DNA of 64,000 bases, taken from an uncultured Pseudomonadota bacterium (GTDB lineage Bacteria > Pseudomonadota > Gammaproteobacteria > Burkholderiales > Rhodocyclaceae). This document shows positions 19,883 to 27,621 of the stretch, piece after piece (the first letter of the stretch is position 1; every line of letters starts with the position of its first letter). The stretch is taken from the NCBI GenBank assembly GCA_903951825.1, contig CAJBDJ010000035.1, forward strand, positions 1-64,000, read 5' to 3'. The notes below the pieces were generated by a model. The model made no database searches and was not told where the DNA came from. It saw only the letters and a program-made list of their open reading frames with translations. The translations under genes and the position numbers were made by a program.

Positions 19883-20158
19883 CGGATGGAGGCCAGAGTG
19901 TGCGCAAAACAGGCGCGGATTATAGCATCGCGCCCCGCCCTCGCTCCGCGCCTCAAGCGCCGCCAGAAGCCGGGGGGAAGGCCGGTTGAGCGCTGTCAAA
20001 CGCCCGGCTGGCGGCGACCAAACCCGCCTCTACGGCGACTGAAACGAACGAGGCGAGGGTTTGCCGAGGCCACCGTCTGTTATCCCGCTGCCCATCCGGC
20101 TTGCCCGGCACGCCATCGTCAGCAAGCGGCAAAGCCGCCTTACTGACAACCCTGCAAG
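19883..20158. other. Intergenic region between hemA and the cytochrome b gene, with a hairpin
   Basis: Holds the likely hemA promoter area near 19915 (a GATTATAGC stretch). An imperfect inverted repeat lies at 20118-20147: GTCAGCAAGCGGC, loop AAA, GCCGCCTTACTGAC. The hairpin lies just downstream of the cytochrome b stop but has no T-tract on either strand. A 69-codon minus-strand frame here has no ribosome site or recognisable family, and I do not call it a gene. Confidence 0.5.
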
Positions 20159-20776
20159 TCATTGATCACGTTTTGCCAAGTGCGCTCCCTCGCCATCTTC
20201 CCAGCCGGTGATCATGGCTTTGAGGTGAGCGGTCACGGTGTGTCCGGTCGTAATCAGATAGACGTGCGCGACAAAAAACGCCAACATCATGAACGCGCCG
20301 ATGGTGTGAATCAGGGCGATGGTCGCCAGATCAAGATGTTGCCCCAATGCTGCCAGTTCGTTGTAGTACAGATAGAGCAATCCGGAAATCCACAGAATGG
20401 GATTAATCAGCAGTTTGACCGCCAGATAGGCTTGCGCCTGCAGTGGATTGTGCTTGCGTGCGCGAGTCACCACAAAGGGGTGTTCTTCGCCGAGAAAAAT
20501 ACCCCAGGCGTAATGACGAATCACTTTGTCGGCGTCTTTCATGGTCGGCAGGTATTGCCGCCATTCACCGGTAATGAAATGCCAGAAGATGGCAAAAACC
20601 CAGAGAATGATCAGCGCCCAGGCGGCAATGGTGTGAATCTGATGTGCCTTGGCAAACCCGAACAGGGAGTAGCTGCCATGAATCTCAAAGCCGGTGATCA
20701 TCATGCTGATGACCAGCAATGCTTGCGTCCAGTGCCAAAAGCGCTCGAAGCGGGTAAAGATGTAGATACGTTCCAT
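20159..20776 (-). CDS. Membrane cytochrome b (cytochrome b561/formate dehydrogenase gamma-like)
   Basis: A 205-residue integral membrane protein with four to five hydrophobic segments. Histidines are placed as heme b ligands: RFERFWHWTQALL in the first segment, HQIHTIAAW in the second, and HTIGAFMML with HVYLITTGHTV near the end. This is the di-heme cytochrome b fold used as a quinol-oxidising or -reducing anchor by formate dehydrogenase and thiosulfate/polysulfide reductases. It is 15 bases downstream of the octaheme cytochrome gene, so it is its likely electron partner at the inner membrane. Direction of electron flow is not deducible from sequence. Confidence 0.82.
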   Translation of the reverse strand: MERIYIFTRFERFWHWTQALLVISMMITGFEIHGSYSLFGFAKAHQIHTIAAWALIILWVFAIFWHFITGEWRQYLPTMKDADKVIRHYAWGIFLGEEHPFVVTRARKHNPLQAQAYLAVKLLINPILWISGLLYLYYNELAALGQHLDLATIALIHTIGAFMMLAFFVAHVYLITTGHTVTAHLKAMITGWEDGEGAHLAKRDQ

Positions 20777-20791
20777 GGTCGATTTCCCTAA

Positions 20792-22414
20792 TCAGTGCTT
20801 GCGGCGCAGGATGCGAATCAAGCCGTGCAGCAACACCCCCGCCAGGGTGCCGCCGACAGCGAGCCAGCCGAGCGTATTAACGAGGCTGTTGGCGTCGCGT
20901 CCCGGAATATAGACACCTTCGATGGCGTCGAGACGCCCCGCTTTAGCGTGACACTCATGACAGCCAAGCGCTTTTTCCTTGGGCGCGACCATGTGTGTAA
21001 TTGGCCAGGACATGTCCGTCTTGATGAAATCAACCTTGCCCGAGAAGGGGGCGCCGGAAGCCTTCATCCCGGCATCGATAGCTTTCTCCCAGCCAAAGTT
21101 CTTCCAGTAAGCAGTGTCGTCGTTCCCTGCGGTGTGCGGCGTCACCAGCGTCTTGTTCTCCGGGTCGTAAGGCTGTACCCCACGGAACACTTTCATCGGC
21201 CAGATCAACGACTGACCGTCGCTGGCACTGCCGCCCATTTTATTAATGTGGGTAACACCCTCATTTTTGTCGATCTTGTCGCCGAGCAGCGTATAGGTCA
21301 CTTTGCCATTGAACCAGGCATACTCGGGTCTGACATGCTCACCCAGAGTGAAGTCACCTTTCTTGGAATCGTAGATGACGCGGCCTTTTTCATCTTTTTT
21401 GATGATCGGCTTACCGTCAGCGGTCAGTTTTCCGGCCGTCGACCAATCCCAGGTCATTTTGGTCGCCACGCCGCCGCGCGCAATCTCCGGAATATGGCAA
21501 GTCTGGCAGGCTACCTTATCGGTGTGATGGTTCAGCTTGACGGCCAAGCCGCCATCCTTGTGCGGCGCCTGTCCGTGACAAGCCTGACAGGTGGCCGGAT
21601 TGCTCTTGTCTTCCTTGCCGCGCATGTGCGCGCCGCCCTGATCCTTGCCGACCGGGGTGTAGCGGCTGCCCGGAACCTCATGACTGGATGTCTTGTGACA
21701 AGTGCCGCAAGTGAAATCCAGGCCGGTAGCATCCATATGAACATCGAGATCCCTGTCTGGTGAAGCCAGCGATGAGTCCATGTCGCCATGCTTCACACCG
21801 TCGCCACCGCCACCAAAAAAGTGGCAGGCGCCGCAGGTGTCGCGGCTGGATTTGCCAACTTTCTGTGCCACCTTGGTGAGGTCAACAGCCTTGACAATTT
21901 TGCCCGACCCCGGCGGCACCTCCATGTCCTTGTAGGGCGGGTGCCCGGCCAGTCCCGGCAACTTCCGATAGGAGCCGGTCGTGTCATGGCAGGCCAGACA
22001 ATCGACGTTTTCTTCCGACTTGAAATCAAAACTTGCATCCTTCCAGCCGTAGCCGACGTGGCAACTGCTACAGAAAGCCAAGTTGGATGGAACCGATATG
22101 CAGAAATTGTTGATGACATTTTTCTTGCCGAGGCGCTGCTGATTTTCAGGGTTAAGGAAATCCCACGTCCAGTGTTTGGTGCGATGAACCTGTTTGGCAG
22201 CTTCCGTATGGCAACCAAGGCAAACCTTGGTCAACTCCGGACCGGAACTGAAGCTCTGTTGTAGTTCCTTGAATTTGCTGTGATCTGCAGTCGAGTCCAT
22301 CTTGAATGACGATGGCTCGCTGGCGAAAGCAGTGCCAAAAATCAGCAGCGCTGCCAGCAGACTGGCGTTCCCGAGCCCGAACTGCGCCAGTCGGCCGAAT
22401 GGTCTGAATTTCAT
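20792..22414 (-). CDS. Octaheme c-type cytochrome, tetrathionate reductase (OTR) family
   Basis: A 540-residue multiheme protein with a signal peptide and exactly eight CxxCH motifs, starting at about residues 65, 115, 139, 194, 236, 276, 303 and 485. It ends with a hydrophobic segment (about 512-535) and a basic tail (RILRRKH), suggesting a periplasmic enzyme tethered to the inner membrane. The spacing, with seven hemes clustered and the eighth far downstream, fits the octaheme tetrathionate reductase family. Shewanella OTR reduces tetrathionate, nitrite and hydroxylamine in vitro; the physiological substrate here is unknown. Context (rhodanese, DsrE, YeeE) argues for a sulfur compound. Confidence 0.85.
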   Translation of the reverse strand: MKFRPFGRLAQFGLGNASLLAALLIFGTAFASEPSSFKMDSTADHSKFKELQQSFSSGPELTKVCLGCHTEAAKQVHRTKHWTWDFLNPENQQRLGKKNVINNFCISVPSNLAFCSSCHVGYGWKDASFDFKSEENVDCLACHDTTGSYRKLPGLAGHPPYKDMEVPPGSGKIVKAVDLTKVAQKVGKSSRDTCGACHFFGGGGDGVKHGDMDSSLASPDRDLDVHMDATGLDFTCGTCHKTSSHEVPGSRYTPVGKDQGGAHMRGKEDKSNPATCQACHGQAPHKDGGLAVKLNHHTDKVACQTCHIPEIARGGVATKMTWDWSTAGKLTADGKPIIKKDEKGRVIYDSKKGDFTLGEHVRPEYAWFNGKVTYTLLGDKIDKNEGVTHINKMGGSASDGQSLIWPMKVFRGVQPYDPENKTLVTPHTAGNDDTAYWKNFGWEKAIDAGMKASGAPFSGKVDFIKTDMSWPITHMVAPKEKALGCHECHAKAGRLDAIEGVYIPGRDANSLVNTLGWLAVGGTLAGVLLHGLIRILRRKH

Positions 22415-22444
22415 GTTTCTCCCCTCAAAAACCCGTGAAACCTT

Positions 22445-23587
22445 CTATTTTTTTTCGGCGATTTGATAGCTGCCATCCTTGCTCCACTTGATGTCGGCAT
22501 CAAGAAAATATGTCTTCAATGCCGGCTTGTAGAGTTTGGTCATGTCGTGCGCTTCGCCGCTGCGTCCACCGGCACCGCAGAAAAAGATGATCGGCTTGTC
22601 CGTTGGGAGTTCGTCGATGCGCTTTTCCAGCGTGTTGATCGGAAAATTAAGTGCGCCCTTGAATGTTCCGCTGGCCACTTCGGCCGGTTCGCGGACATCA
22701 ATCAGGTGAACGCTGGCGGGAGCTTCCTTGAATATTTTTTCAAAGGAAGGAACGCTGATGGTCCCGCTCTCCTTGCCGGCCTGAATCGTCGGCTGAGCTG
22801 GTTGGGCGGCGCTCTCGGAGGTCACGCCGGGGCCGTAGAGCTTTTCCCAGGCCGGGTAGCCTTCAGGAACAACCTTGACTGCGCTATAGCCTAGTTTTAC
22901 CGCTTTTTCAGCCGAGTCCGAACTCAACTTGCAGCTCAGTCCTTCGCAATAAAAATAAAGCGGCAAAGCCTTGTCGGCCGGCAGGCGATCAACCAGCTTG
23001 CTGAACTGCAGGTCGGGAATATTGATGGCGCCGGGGATGTGCCCTTTGTCGAACTTGCGCTCCTTGGGGCGCGAATCAACCAAGGTCATCGGCGCTTTTT
23101 CATCAATCAGTTTTTTGATGAAAGGGATGCTGACAGCACCGATATGCCCGCTTTTCAGCCATTCCGGGTAACCCTCGGCAAAGACCTGAATGTTGGTATA
23201 GCCGAGTTTTTCAGCGCGGAAGGCGGAGCTGTGACTAAGCATGCATTCGGGGCCGTCGCAATAAAAAATCAGCAGGGTGCTTTTGTCTTTGGGCAGCAAG
23301 TCAACCAGCTTGTCGAACTGTGAGTCCGGAATATTCAGGGCAGTTGGAATATGACCTGGATCATATTTCCTCGCCGCTGGACGCGAGTCGATAATCTGAA
23401 CACCCTCCGGCTTTGGCAAGATGGCATATTTAGCCACAAATTCGGCGTTGACCAGCTTGTGATACCAACCGGCCTTGGCCTGCACCACGGCTTCCTCAGC
23501 GGCAATCGCGATTGAAGGAAAAACGGTCGGTGCGGCAAAAATGGAGAAAAGCAAAGCGGCGACTGCGAGAGAGCGATTTGATTTCAT
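22445..23587 (-). CDS. Secreted triple-rhodanese sulfurtransferase
   Basis: A 380-residue protein with a signal peptide (about 1-29) and three rhodanese folds. Domain 1 (about 50-147) has an active loop CDGPEC (Cys110, Cys115). Domain 2 (about 155-250) has CEGLSC (Cys214, Cys219). Domain 3 (about 280-375) has a more classical CGAGGRSGE loop (Cys337). The first two domains are clearly related to each other (IDSRP...KYDPGHIPTALNIPDSQFDKLVDLLP versus VDSRP...KFDKGHIPGAINIPDLQFSKLVDRLP). It likely carries sulfane sulfur in the periplasm. The ATG at 23585-23587 has a CTGGAG ribosome site. It sits between the cytochrome c gene and the octaheme cytochrome gene. Confidence 0.85.
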   Translation of the reverse strand: MKSNRSLAVAALLFSIFAAPTVFPSIAIAAEEAVVQAKAGWYHKLVNAEFVAKYAILPKPEGVQIIDSRPAARKYDPGHIPTALNIPDSQFDKLVDLLPKDKSTLLIFYCDGPECMLSHSSAFRAEKLGYTNIQVFAEGYPEWLKSGHIGAVSIPFIKKLIDEKAPMTLVDSRPKERKFDKGHIPGAINIPDLQFSKLVDRLPADKALPLYFYCEGLSCKLSSDSAEKAVKLGYSAVKVVPEGYPAWEKLYGPGVTSESAAQPAQPTIQAGKESGTISVPSFEKIFKEAPASVHLIDVREPAEVASGTFKGALNFPINTLEKRIDELPTDKPIIFFCGAGGRSGEAHDMTKLYKPALKTYFLDADIKWSKDGSYQIAEKK

Positions 23588-23812
23588 GGTGAACTCCAGC
23601 AAAGCGCTTGGGTTGAAGCCCGCAAGCGAGGGGTTGATCAATGGGTGATGAGCCGACGCGGTTCAAGCGGTGAAACCGCGAACGGACTCCAAAGCTGTGG
23701 CAAATGCTCGTGGCGGATCGTGACCTCACCAGGCATTGCAGCATGCGGCCAGACCAGCAAGGCCTGCCCGACGCGATACTTCAGCGCCCGCAATGTTGCG
23801 CCCAATTTAGAT
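23588..23812. other. Spacer between rhodanese and cytochrome c genes
   Basis: About 225 bases with no convincing gene. It contains an inverted repeat CGCGGTT (23657-23663) and AACCGCG (23674-23680) with a 10-base loop and no T-tract. This could be an RNA-processing or attenuation hairpin within the minus-strand transcript. A 108-codon frame from 23964 to 23638 overlaps the cytochrome c gene and lacks a start context. Confidence 0.45.
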
Positions 23813-24205
23813 TTAGCTGCAGCTAGCTGGAGCATCGCCATCCTTGGCACCCTTGAGGACGAAAGCCTTGATATCTTCAAAGAGTTCTTCATCAGGCACC
23901 TCGGCAAATTTCTCGGCCGCCTTGTTTTGCGATTTGATGCTCGCGCGGTAAGTCTTGCTGACATATTGCTTCATCGAGTCCTTGCCCTTGGCGTGCTTGT
24001 CAGCCTGCAGGTAAACACCCCACTGCGCTTTCGTCATCGTGCTTGGCGCGATGGAGCCGCCGGCCTGGGCGGCGTGACAGGCGGTGCAGACACTTCGGTA
24101 ATAGACGCGTCCACGCTTCCAGTCGGCATCATAAGCAAAGGCAAAAGTGGTGACGCAGGCCAAACCAAGAGCCACTGCTGAGCGAAACATTACTTGCGGT
24201 TTCAT
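23813..24205 (-). CDS. Periplasmic monoheme cytochrome c
   Basis: A 130-residue protein with a signal peptide ending near FAFA (residue 24). One heme site, CTACH (Cys40), lies in RGRVYYRSVCTACHAAQAGGSIAP. The rest is helical and charged with no second heme motif. A likely small electron shuttle for the neighbouring octaheme cytochrome or for the thiosulfate/sulfur chemistry of the cluster. It appears to be the first gene of a minus-strand unit (cytochrome c, rhodanese, octaheme cytochrome, cytochrome b) preceded by a 223-base spacer with an FNR-like site. Confidence 0.85.
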   Translation of the reverse strand: MKPQVMFRSAVALGLACVTTFAFAYDADWKRGRVYYRSVCTACHAAQAGGSIAPSTMTKAQWGVYLQADKHAKGKDSMKQYVSKTYRASIKSQNKAAEKFAEVPDEELFEDIKAFVLKGAKDGDAPASCS

Positions 24206-24339
24206 GACAAACTCCAGGACAGTCGATGATTTTCGGGGGATTTTGAAGGCTAGTCACGTTTGCAGGTCAACCTTGGCAATTAGCACTCCAGTTCGCCAAC
24301 GATCTTACATTTTGTCGCTTGGCAAGGGATCGGGTGAAC

Positions 24340-24353
24340 ATGATCAAAATCAA
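24340..24353. promoter_or_regulatory. FNR/CRP-type site upstream of the cytochrome c gene
   Basis: ATGAT-CAAA-ATCAA matches TTGAT-N4-ATCAA at nine of ten positions. It lies about 135 bases upstream of the cytochrome c start. The surrounding 24206-24428 spacer is AT-rich and otherwise empty. Moderate support; single-mismatch sites occur by chance. Confidence 0.4.
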
Positions 24354-24428
24354 ATGCTGTGCAAATTTACTTCGGAGGGGGGGCCAATTCATCAAGCTTG
24401 CTCCACTCCATCAATTGCTCGGGAGATA

Positions 24429-24851
24429 TTAATAAGTCAGGGTTTTGACGTTTCCCTGCAGCAGGTACGCGGCAATTTCGGATGGTTTGGCGACGCCTAC
24501 CCCCTCAATCAAATCCGTTGGCTTGAGGTCGCTGTTGGGCAGGAAAAGGGCGCATACCTCAACTTTGGCACCCCCCTTCATCAATCCCTGCAATAGTTGA
24601 TTCGGCGTCACGTTACGCGGCTTGAGGAGGCTGCCTTCCTTGCCTTTGACGGCCAGTTGGCCGCCTTCGCTGCACAGCAGTACCCGCACGCTGGTTTTTT
24701 GTTCGATTGCCTGGGAGGCGAGAACCATCGCCATACCCTGCGTTTGCGGCACTCCGGAATTGATCATCACTAAAAGATCGGTGCTGCTGTCAGCCATTGA
24801 TGGCAACGCACAAGAGAGTCCCAGGGCGAGGGTGAGGAGGTGTTTTTTCAT
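24429..24851 (-). CDS. Secreted DsrE-like sulfur carrier protein
   Basis: A 140-residue protein with a signal peptide (MKKHLLTLALGLSCALPSMA) and a DsrE/DsrF-type alpha/beta fold (LLVMINSGVPQTQGMAMVLASQAIEQ). Two cysteines may bind persulfide: Cys60 (VRVLLCSEGG) and Cys100 (AKVEVCALFL), the second at the position conserved in DsrE. Most DsrE proteins are cytoplasmic, so the signal peptide points to periplasmic sulfur handling. The ATG at 24849-24851 is preceded by GGAGAAAGTC. It starts 17 bases after the YeeE gene on the same strand. Confidence 0.82.
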   Translation of the reverse strand: MKKHLLTLALGLSCALPSMADSSTDLLVMINSGVPQTQGMAMVLASQAIEQKTSVRVLLCSEGGQLAVKGKEGSLLKPRNVTPNQLLQGLMKGGAKVEVCALFLPNSDLKPTDLIEGVGVAKPSEIAAYLLQGNVKTLTY

Positions 24852-24868
24852 GACTTTCTCCAAAAAAA

Positions 24869-26113
24869 TTAGAAGAGGGTAAATTTGTTCGTCGACTCGT
24901 TAAATCGAACCAGTGCGTACCACAGTAGAAGAAACCCGGCAGCAACAAGCAACGCGCCTCCCCAACCGCCGATCATTTCCGGCAGGAAAGCCTGAAAGCC
25001 CACCCGGGTCATTTCGTAAGTCTCGAGGTTGCTCTCGTCAATCGCCGTGATGTTGAACTTTTTGAACAAGGCACTGGCGACAGAGCCGATCCAGGCAAAG
25101 AAAAACATCGCCACCCAAAGCTTGAAGTGCCCTTCGCCCATCCGCCATAAGCCACCCGAAGCGCAGCCGCCGGCGAAGATCATGCCGATACCAAAGATGA
25201 AGCCACCAAGTAGTGAACCGATCCAGAAGGTCGGCGGGATGGCGACATAAGGGTCGATAATTTTCTTCTCGAACAACAATGCGGCAATCGGCACGCCAAT
25301 CGCCAGGGCAAGTATCACCGCCTTGGTCATGTCGCCTTCAGCGGTTACGAAGGGTTCACGGAAGGCACGCGCAAAGCACAAACGTGAGCGGTGCATGACA
25401 AAGCCGATGCCGAAGCCAGCCAGCAATATCAGCGCGCGGATCGCCAGTTGCTCATTTCCCGACCCATACCAGCGCGTCGCCCACAACAGAATGGCGACCA
25501 GCAGCATCAGGCCGACCCACGGATAAAATTTCTTGATCGCCGGAGGAACGATCAGTGAAGGCGGGGGCTCGGTTCCCCACTCGATGTTTTCCAGCGTCCA
25601 CAGGAGTAATTTGACGCCAAGCGCGGATCCCGAAAGCAGGCCGAGCCACATTGCCCAACCGGCGGGTGAGGAGTGCAGCACCGGGTTAAAAAAACCGCCG
25701 GTAGTGCAACCGCCCGCCAGGGCAGCGCCGACACCCATCATGCTGCCGCCGAGTGCAGCCCAGAGATATTCCTGCTTTGGCGGGAGATTGGGTGCGAACT
25801 GCTGCGAAAACAAGGCTGCGGTGAATGCCCCCAACACCAGCAGCAGGTTCATCAGCGACATGCGATGGGAGAGGAATCCGTCGAGCTCCGGCGGAATCCC
25901 GAGTAGCGGACCCAGGCCGATCAGATTGTTGATCCAGTCGCCCCAAAATTTGACGCCACCAAAAACCCCCCAGAAGGTGCCGCTGACCATCAGGCTGACG
26001 ATGATCAGTAGCAGCAGCATGGCGCCAAGAAAGGGAGACCATTCATCAACGAGGATTCTCTGGAAATCAGCCTTGAATCCGCTGACCCAAGTTTTGTCAT
26101 TCCCGTTTGCCAT
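24869..26113 (-). CDS. YeeE/YedE family transporter (TsuA-like, two-repeat form)
   Basis: A 414-residue polytopic membrane protein with about ten hydrophobic segments and two pseudo-repeats. Each repeat has the family glycine-cysteine loop: AGGCTTGGFF (Cys136) and AGGCASGGLW (Cys317). A third conserved cysteine lies in HRSRLCFARAF (Cys246). In characterised TsuA, such cysteines pass thiosulfate across the membrane; here uptake or export of thiosulfate or another sulfane-sulfur compound is inferred. The start at 26111-26113 is chosen over 26125 because a GGAG site sits correctly only for the former. Divergent from the second YeeE gene. Confidence 0.85.
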   Translation of the reverse strand: MANGNDKTWVSGFKADFQRILVDEWSPFLGAMLLLLIIVSLMVSGTFWGVFGGVKFWGDWINNLIGLGPLLGIPPELDGFLSHRMSLMNLLLVLGAFTAALFSQQFAPNLPPKQEYLWAALGGSMMGVGAALAGGCTTGGFFNPVLHSSPAGWAMWLGLLSGSALGVKLLLWTLENIEWGTEPPPSLIVPPAIKKFYPWVGLMLLVAILLWATRWYGSGNEQLAIRALILLAGFGIGFVMHRSRLCFARAFREPFVTAEGDMTKAVILALAIGVPIAALLFEKKIIDPYVAIPPTFWIGSLLGGFIFGIGMIFAGGCASGGLWRMGEGHFKLWVAMFFFAWIGSVASALFKKFNITAIDESNLETYEMTRVGFQAFLPEMIGGWGGALLVAAGFLLLWYALVRFNESTNKFTLF

Positions 26114-26207
26114 GTCGATCTCCATGTTTTGGCAAGCATGGAAAACGCCTGCCTTCATGTTTCAACGAACCACCCCGGTTTTCCCAAGTTCGAATTATCG
26201 ACCCCTG

Positions 26208-26219
26208 CCCCCCCCCCCC
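26208..26219. repeat. Poly-C tract (12 C) in the divergent sulfur-gene promoter region
   Basis: A run of twelve C abutting, and forming the edge of, the 32-bp palindrome that contains the FNR-type site. No other homopolymer of this length was noticed in the window. Confidence 0.8.
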
Positions 26220-26247
26220 GGGGTTTGATCTTGATCAAACCCCGGGG
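26216..26247. promoter_or_regulatory. 32-bp palindrome containing a perfect FNR/Anr-type site
   Basis: The core TTGAT-CTTG-ATCAA (26225-26238) matches the FNR consensus exactly. It is embedded in a longer inverted repeat whose arms extend outward to CCCCGGGG on both sides, with a 2-base unpaired centre (26231-26232). It lies 118 bases upstream of one YeeE gene and 240 bases upstream of the divergent one. This suggests oxygen-responsive control of one or both directions. The rest of the 26114-26471 spacer holds no gene I can support. Confidence 0.7.
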
Positions 26248-26471
26248 ACAAAAATGGCTTTCAGCACAGCAATAATCCATGGCCTTTCTGCCTGCTGCCG
26301 CTCGACCTCAGTTCCCACTGGCGATGCCTCGAGCCTCACCGTGGCCTTCACGCATTTTGACTGAACACAAGCGATGGGCGCCTCAAACGATTGACTTCGC
26401 CAAGAATGCGGGTGGTAGACTTCCAGTTTGGCAGGTATTTTCGGGCTTGATCGCATCATCAGGGCAAAAAC

Positions 26472-27554
26472 ATGGATATCAGCAGCCTGATTGAACTCGT
26501 GGGTGAAAAATCCAGTATCACACTGGCCGGATTGCTGATTGGCATCTTGTTTGGTGCATTTGCCCAGCGCTCAGGTTTTTGCCTGCGTTCGGCAGTAGTC
26601 GAATTCTGGAACCGTCAAGGTTACAAGAAGCTCGCGGTCTGGCTCTTTGCCTTCTCGGCGGCGGTCATTGCCACACAATTCTTCATCGTCGGCGATTGGC
26701 TCGACGTTTCGCAATCACGACAACTTTCGGCGCGCGGCAGTCTGTCCGGGGCGCTGGTCGGTGGCCTGTTGTTCGGTAGCGGCATGATTCTCGCTCGCGG
26801 CTGCTCGTCGCGGATGCTGGTTCTGGCCGCCAATGGCAACCTGCGGGCGTTATTGACCGGTCTGATTTTTGCCGTTACGGCGCAAGCCTCGCTGAATGGC
26901 ATCCTGTCGCCCTTGCGTACCTGGATTTCCTCGTTGTGGACGATCGAAGGCAGTTCACGCGATTTGCTGGCCGCCGTTCATCTCGGCCACCTCGGCGGAC
27001 TCCTGTTCGGTCTGCTGTGGTTCGCTGCGGCCATCATTTTCGCACGTCATACCCGGCTCAGCCGGCGAGAATGGCTGGGCGGCATTGGGGTTGGCCTGAT
27101 GGTGGCGCTCGCCTGGCTGCTCACTTTTCAGATCGGCAGCAACACCTTCGATTCGGTGATGCCAGTGCAAAGCCTCAGTTTCACTGGCCCCTCGGCTGAT
27201 GTCCTGATGCTGGTTCTATCGCCCCCCGGCCAGCCCTGGGATTTCGATATCGGGCTGGTTCCCGGTGTCGTTCTTGGTTCTTTTCTGGCGGCGCTGGCGG
27301 CCAGGGAATTAAAGCTGGATGGTTTCAAGGATGGGCTGAGTATGCGCCGCTATATCGCCGGCGCTGTGCTGATGGGCTTTGGCGGAATGCTGGCGGGGGG
27401 TTGCGCGGTTGGCGCCGGGGTCTCGGGCGCTGCCGTTTTTGCGCTGACGGCATGGATCGCCCTGCTCGGCATGTGGGCCGGTGCCGGTTTGATCAATTAC
27501 CTGATTGATCGGCCGCAGCCAGCTCAGATCATCGGCAATCAGCCGTCGCCGTAA
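26472..27554 (+). CDS. YeeE/YedE family transporter, second copy
   Basis: A 360-residue polytopic membrane protein with about ten hydrophobic segments. It has the same family cysteine loops as the divergent copy: AQRSGFCLRSAVVEF (Cys37), ILARGCSSRMLVLAANGNLRAL and MLAGGCAVGAGVSGAAVF. It is shorter than its neighbour and clearly not a recent duplicate. It may move a different sulfur species (for example sulfite or thiosulfate) or work in the other direction. The ATG is 240 bases from the FNR-type palindrome. Confidence 0.82.
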   Translation: MDISSLIELVGEKSSITLAGLLIGILFGAFAQRSGFCLRSAVVEFWNRQGYKKLAVWLFAFSAAVIATQFFIVGDWLDVSQSRQLSARGSLSGALVGGLLFGSGMILARGCSSRMLVLAANGNLRALLTGLIFAVTAQASLNGILSPLRTWISSLWTIEGSSRDLLAAVHLGHLGGLLFGLLWFAAAIIFARHTRLSRREWLGGIGVGLMVALAWLLTFQIGSNTFDSVMPVQSLSFTGPSADVLMLVLSPPGQPWDFDIGLVPGVVLGSFLAALAARELKLDGFKDGLSMRRYIAGAVLMGFGGMLAGGCAVGAGVSGAAVFALTAWIALLGMWAGAGLINYLIDRPQPAQIIGNQPSP

Positions 27555-27621
27555 CGAGGCGGTGAGTCGGGGGAAGCGCAAGAAAGCGTTTGGCAGAGTC
27601 CCCTGGCTTTCAACAGCATTA

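Noticed and set aside
23638-23964. 108-codon minus-strand frame overlapping the cytochrome c gene
   Set aside because: It overlaps a confident gene in another frame and has no start context. Only the last ~60 codons lie in the spacer and no family is apparent.
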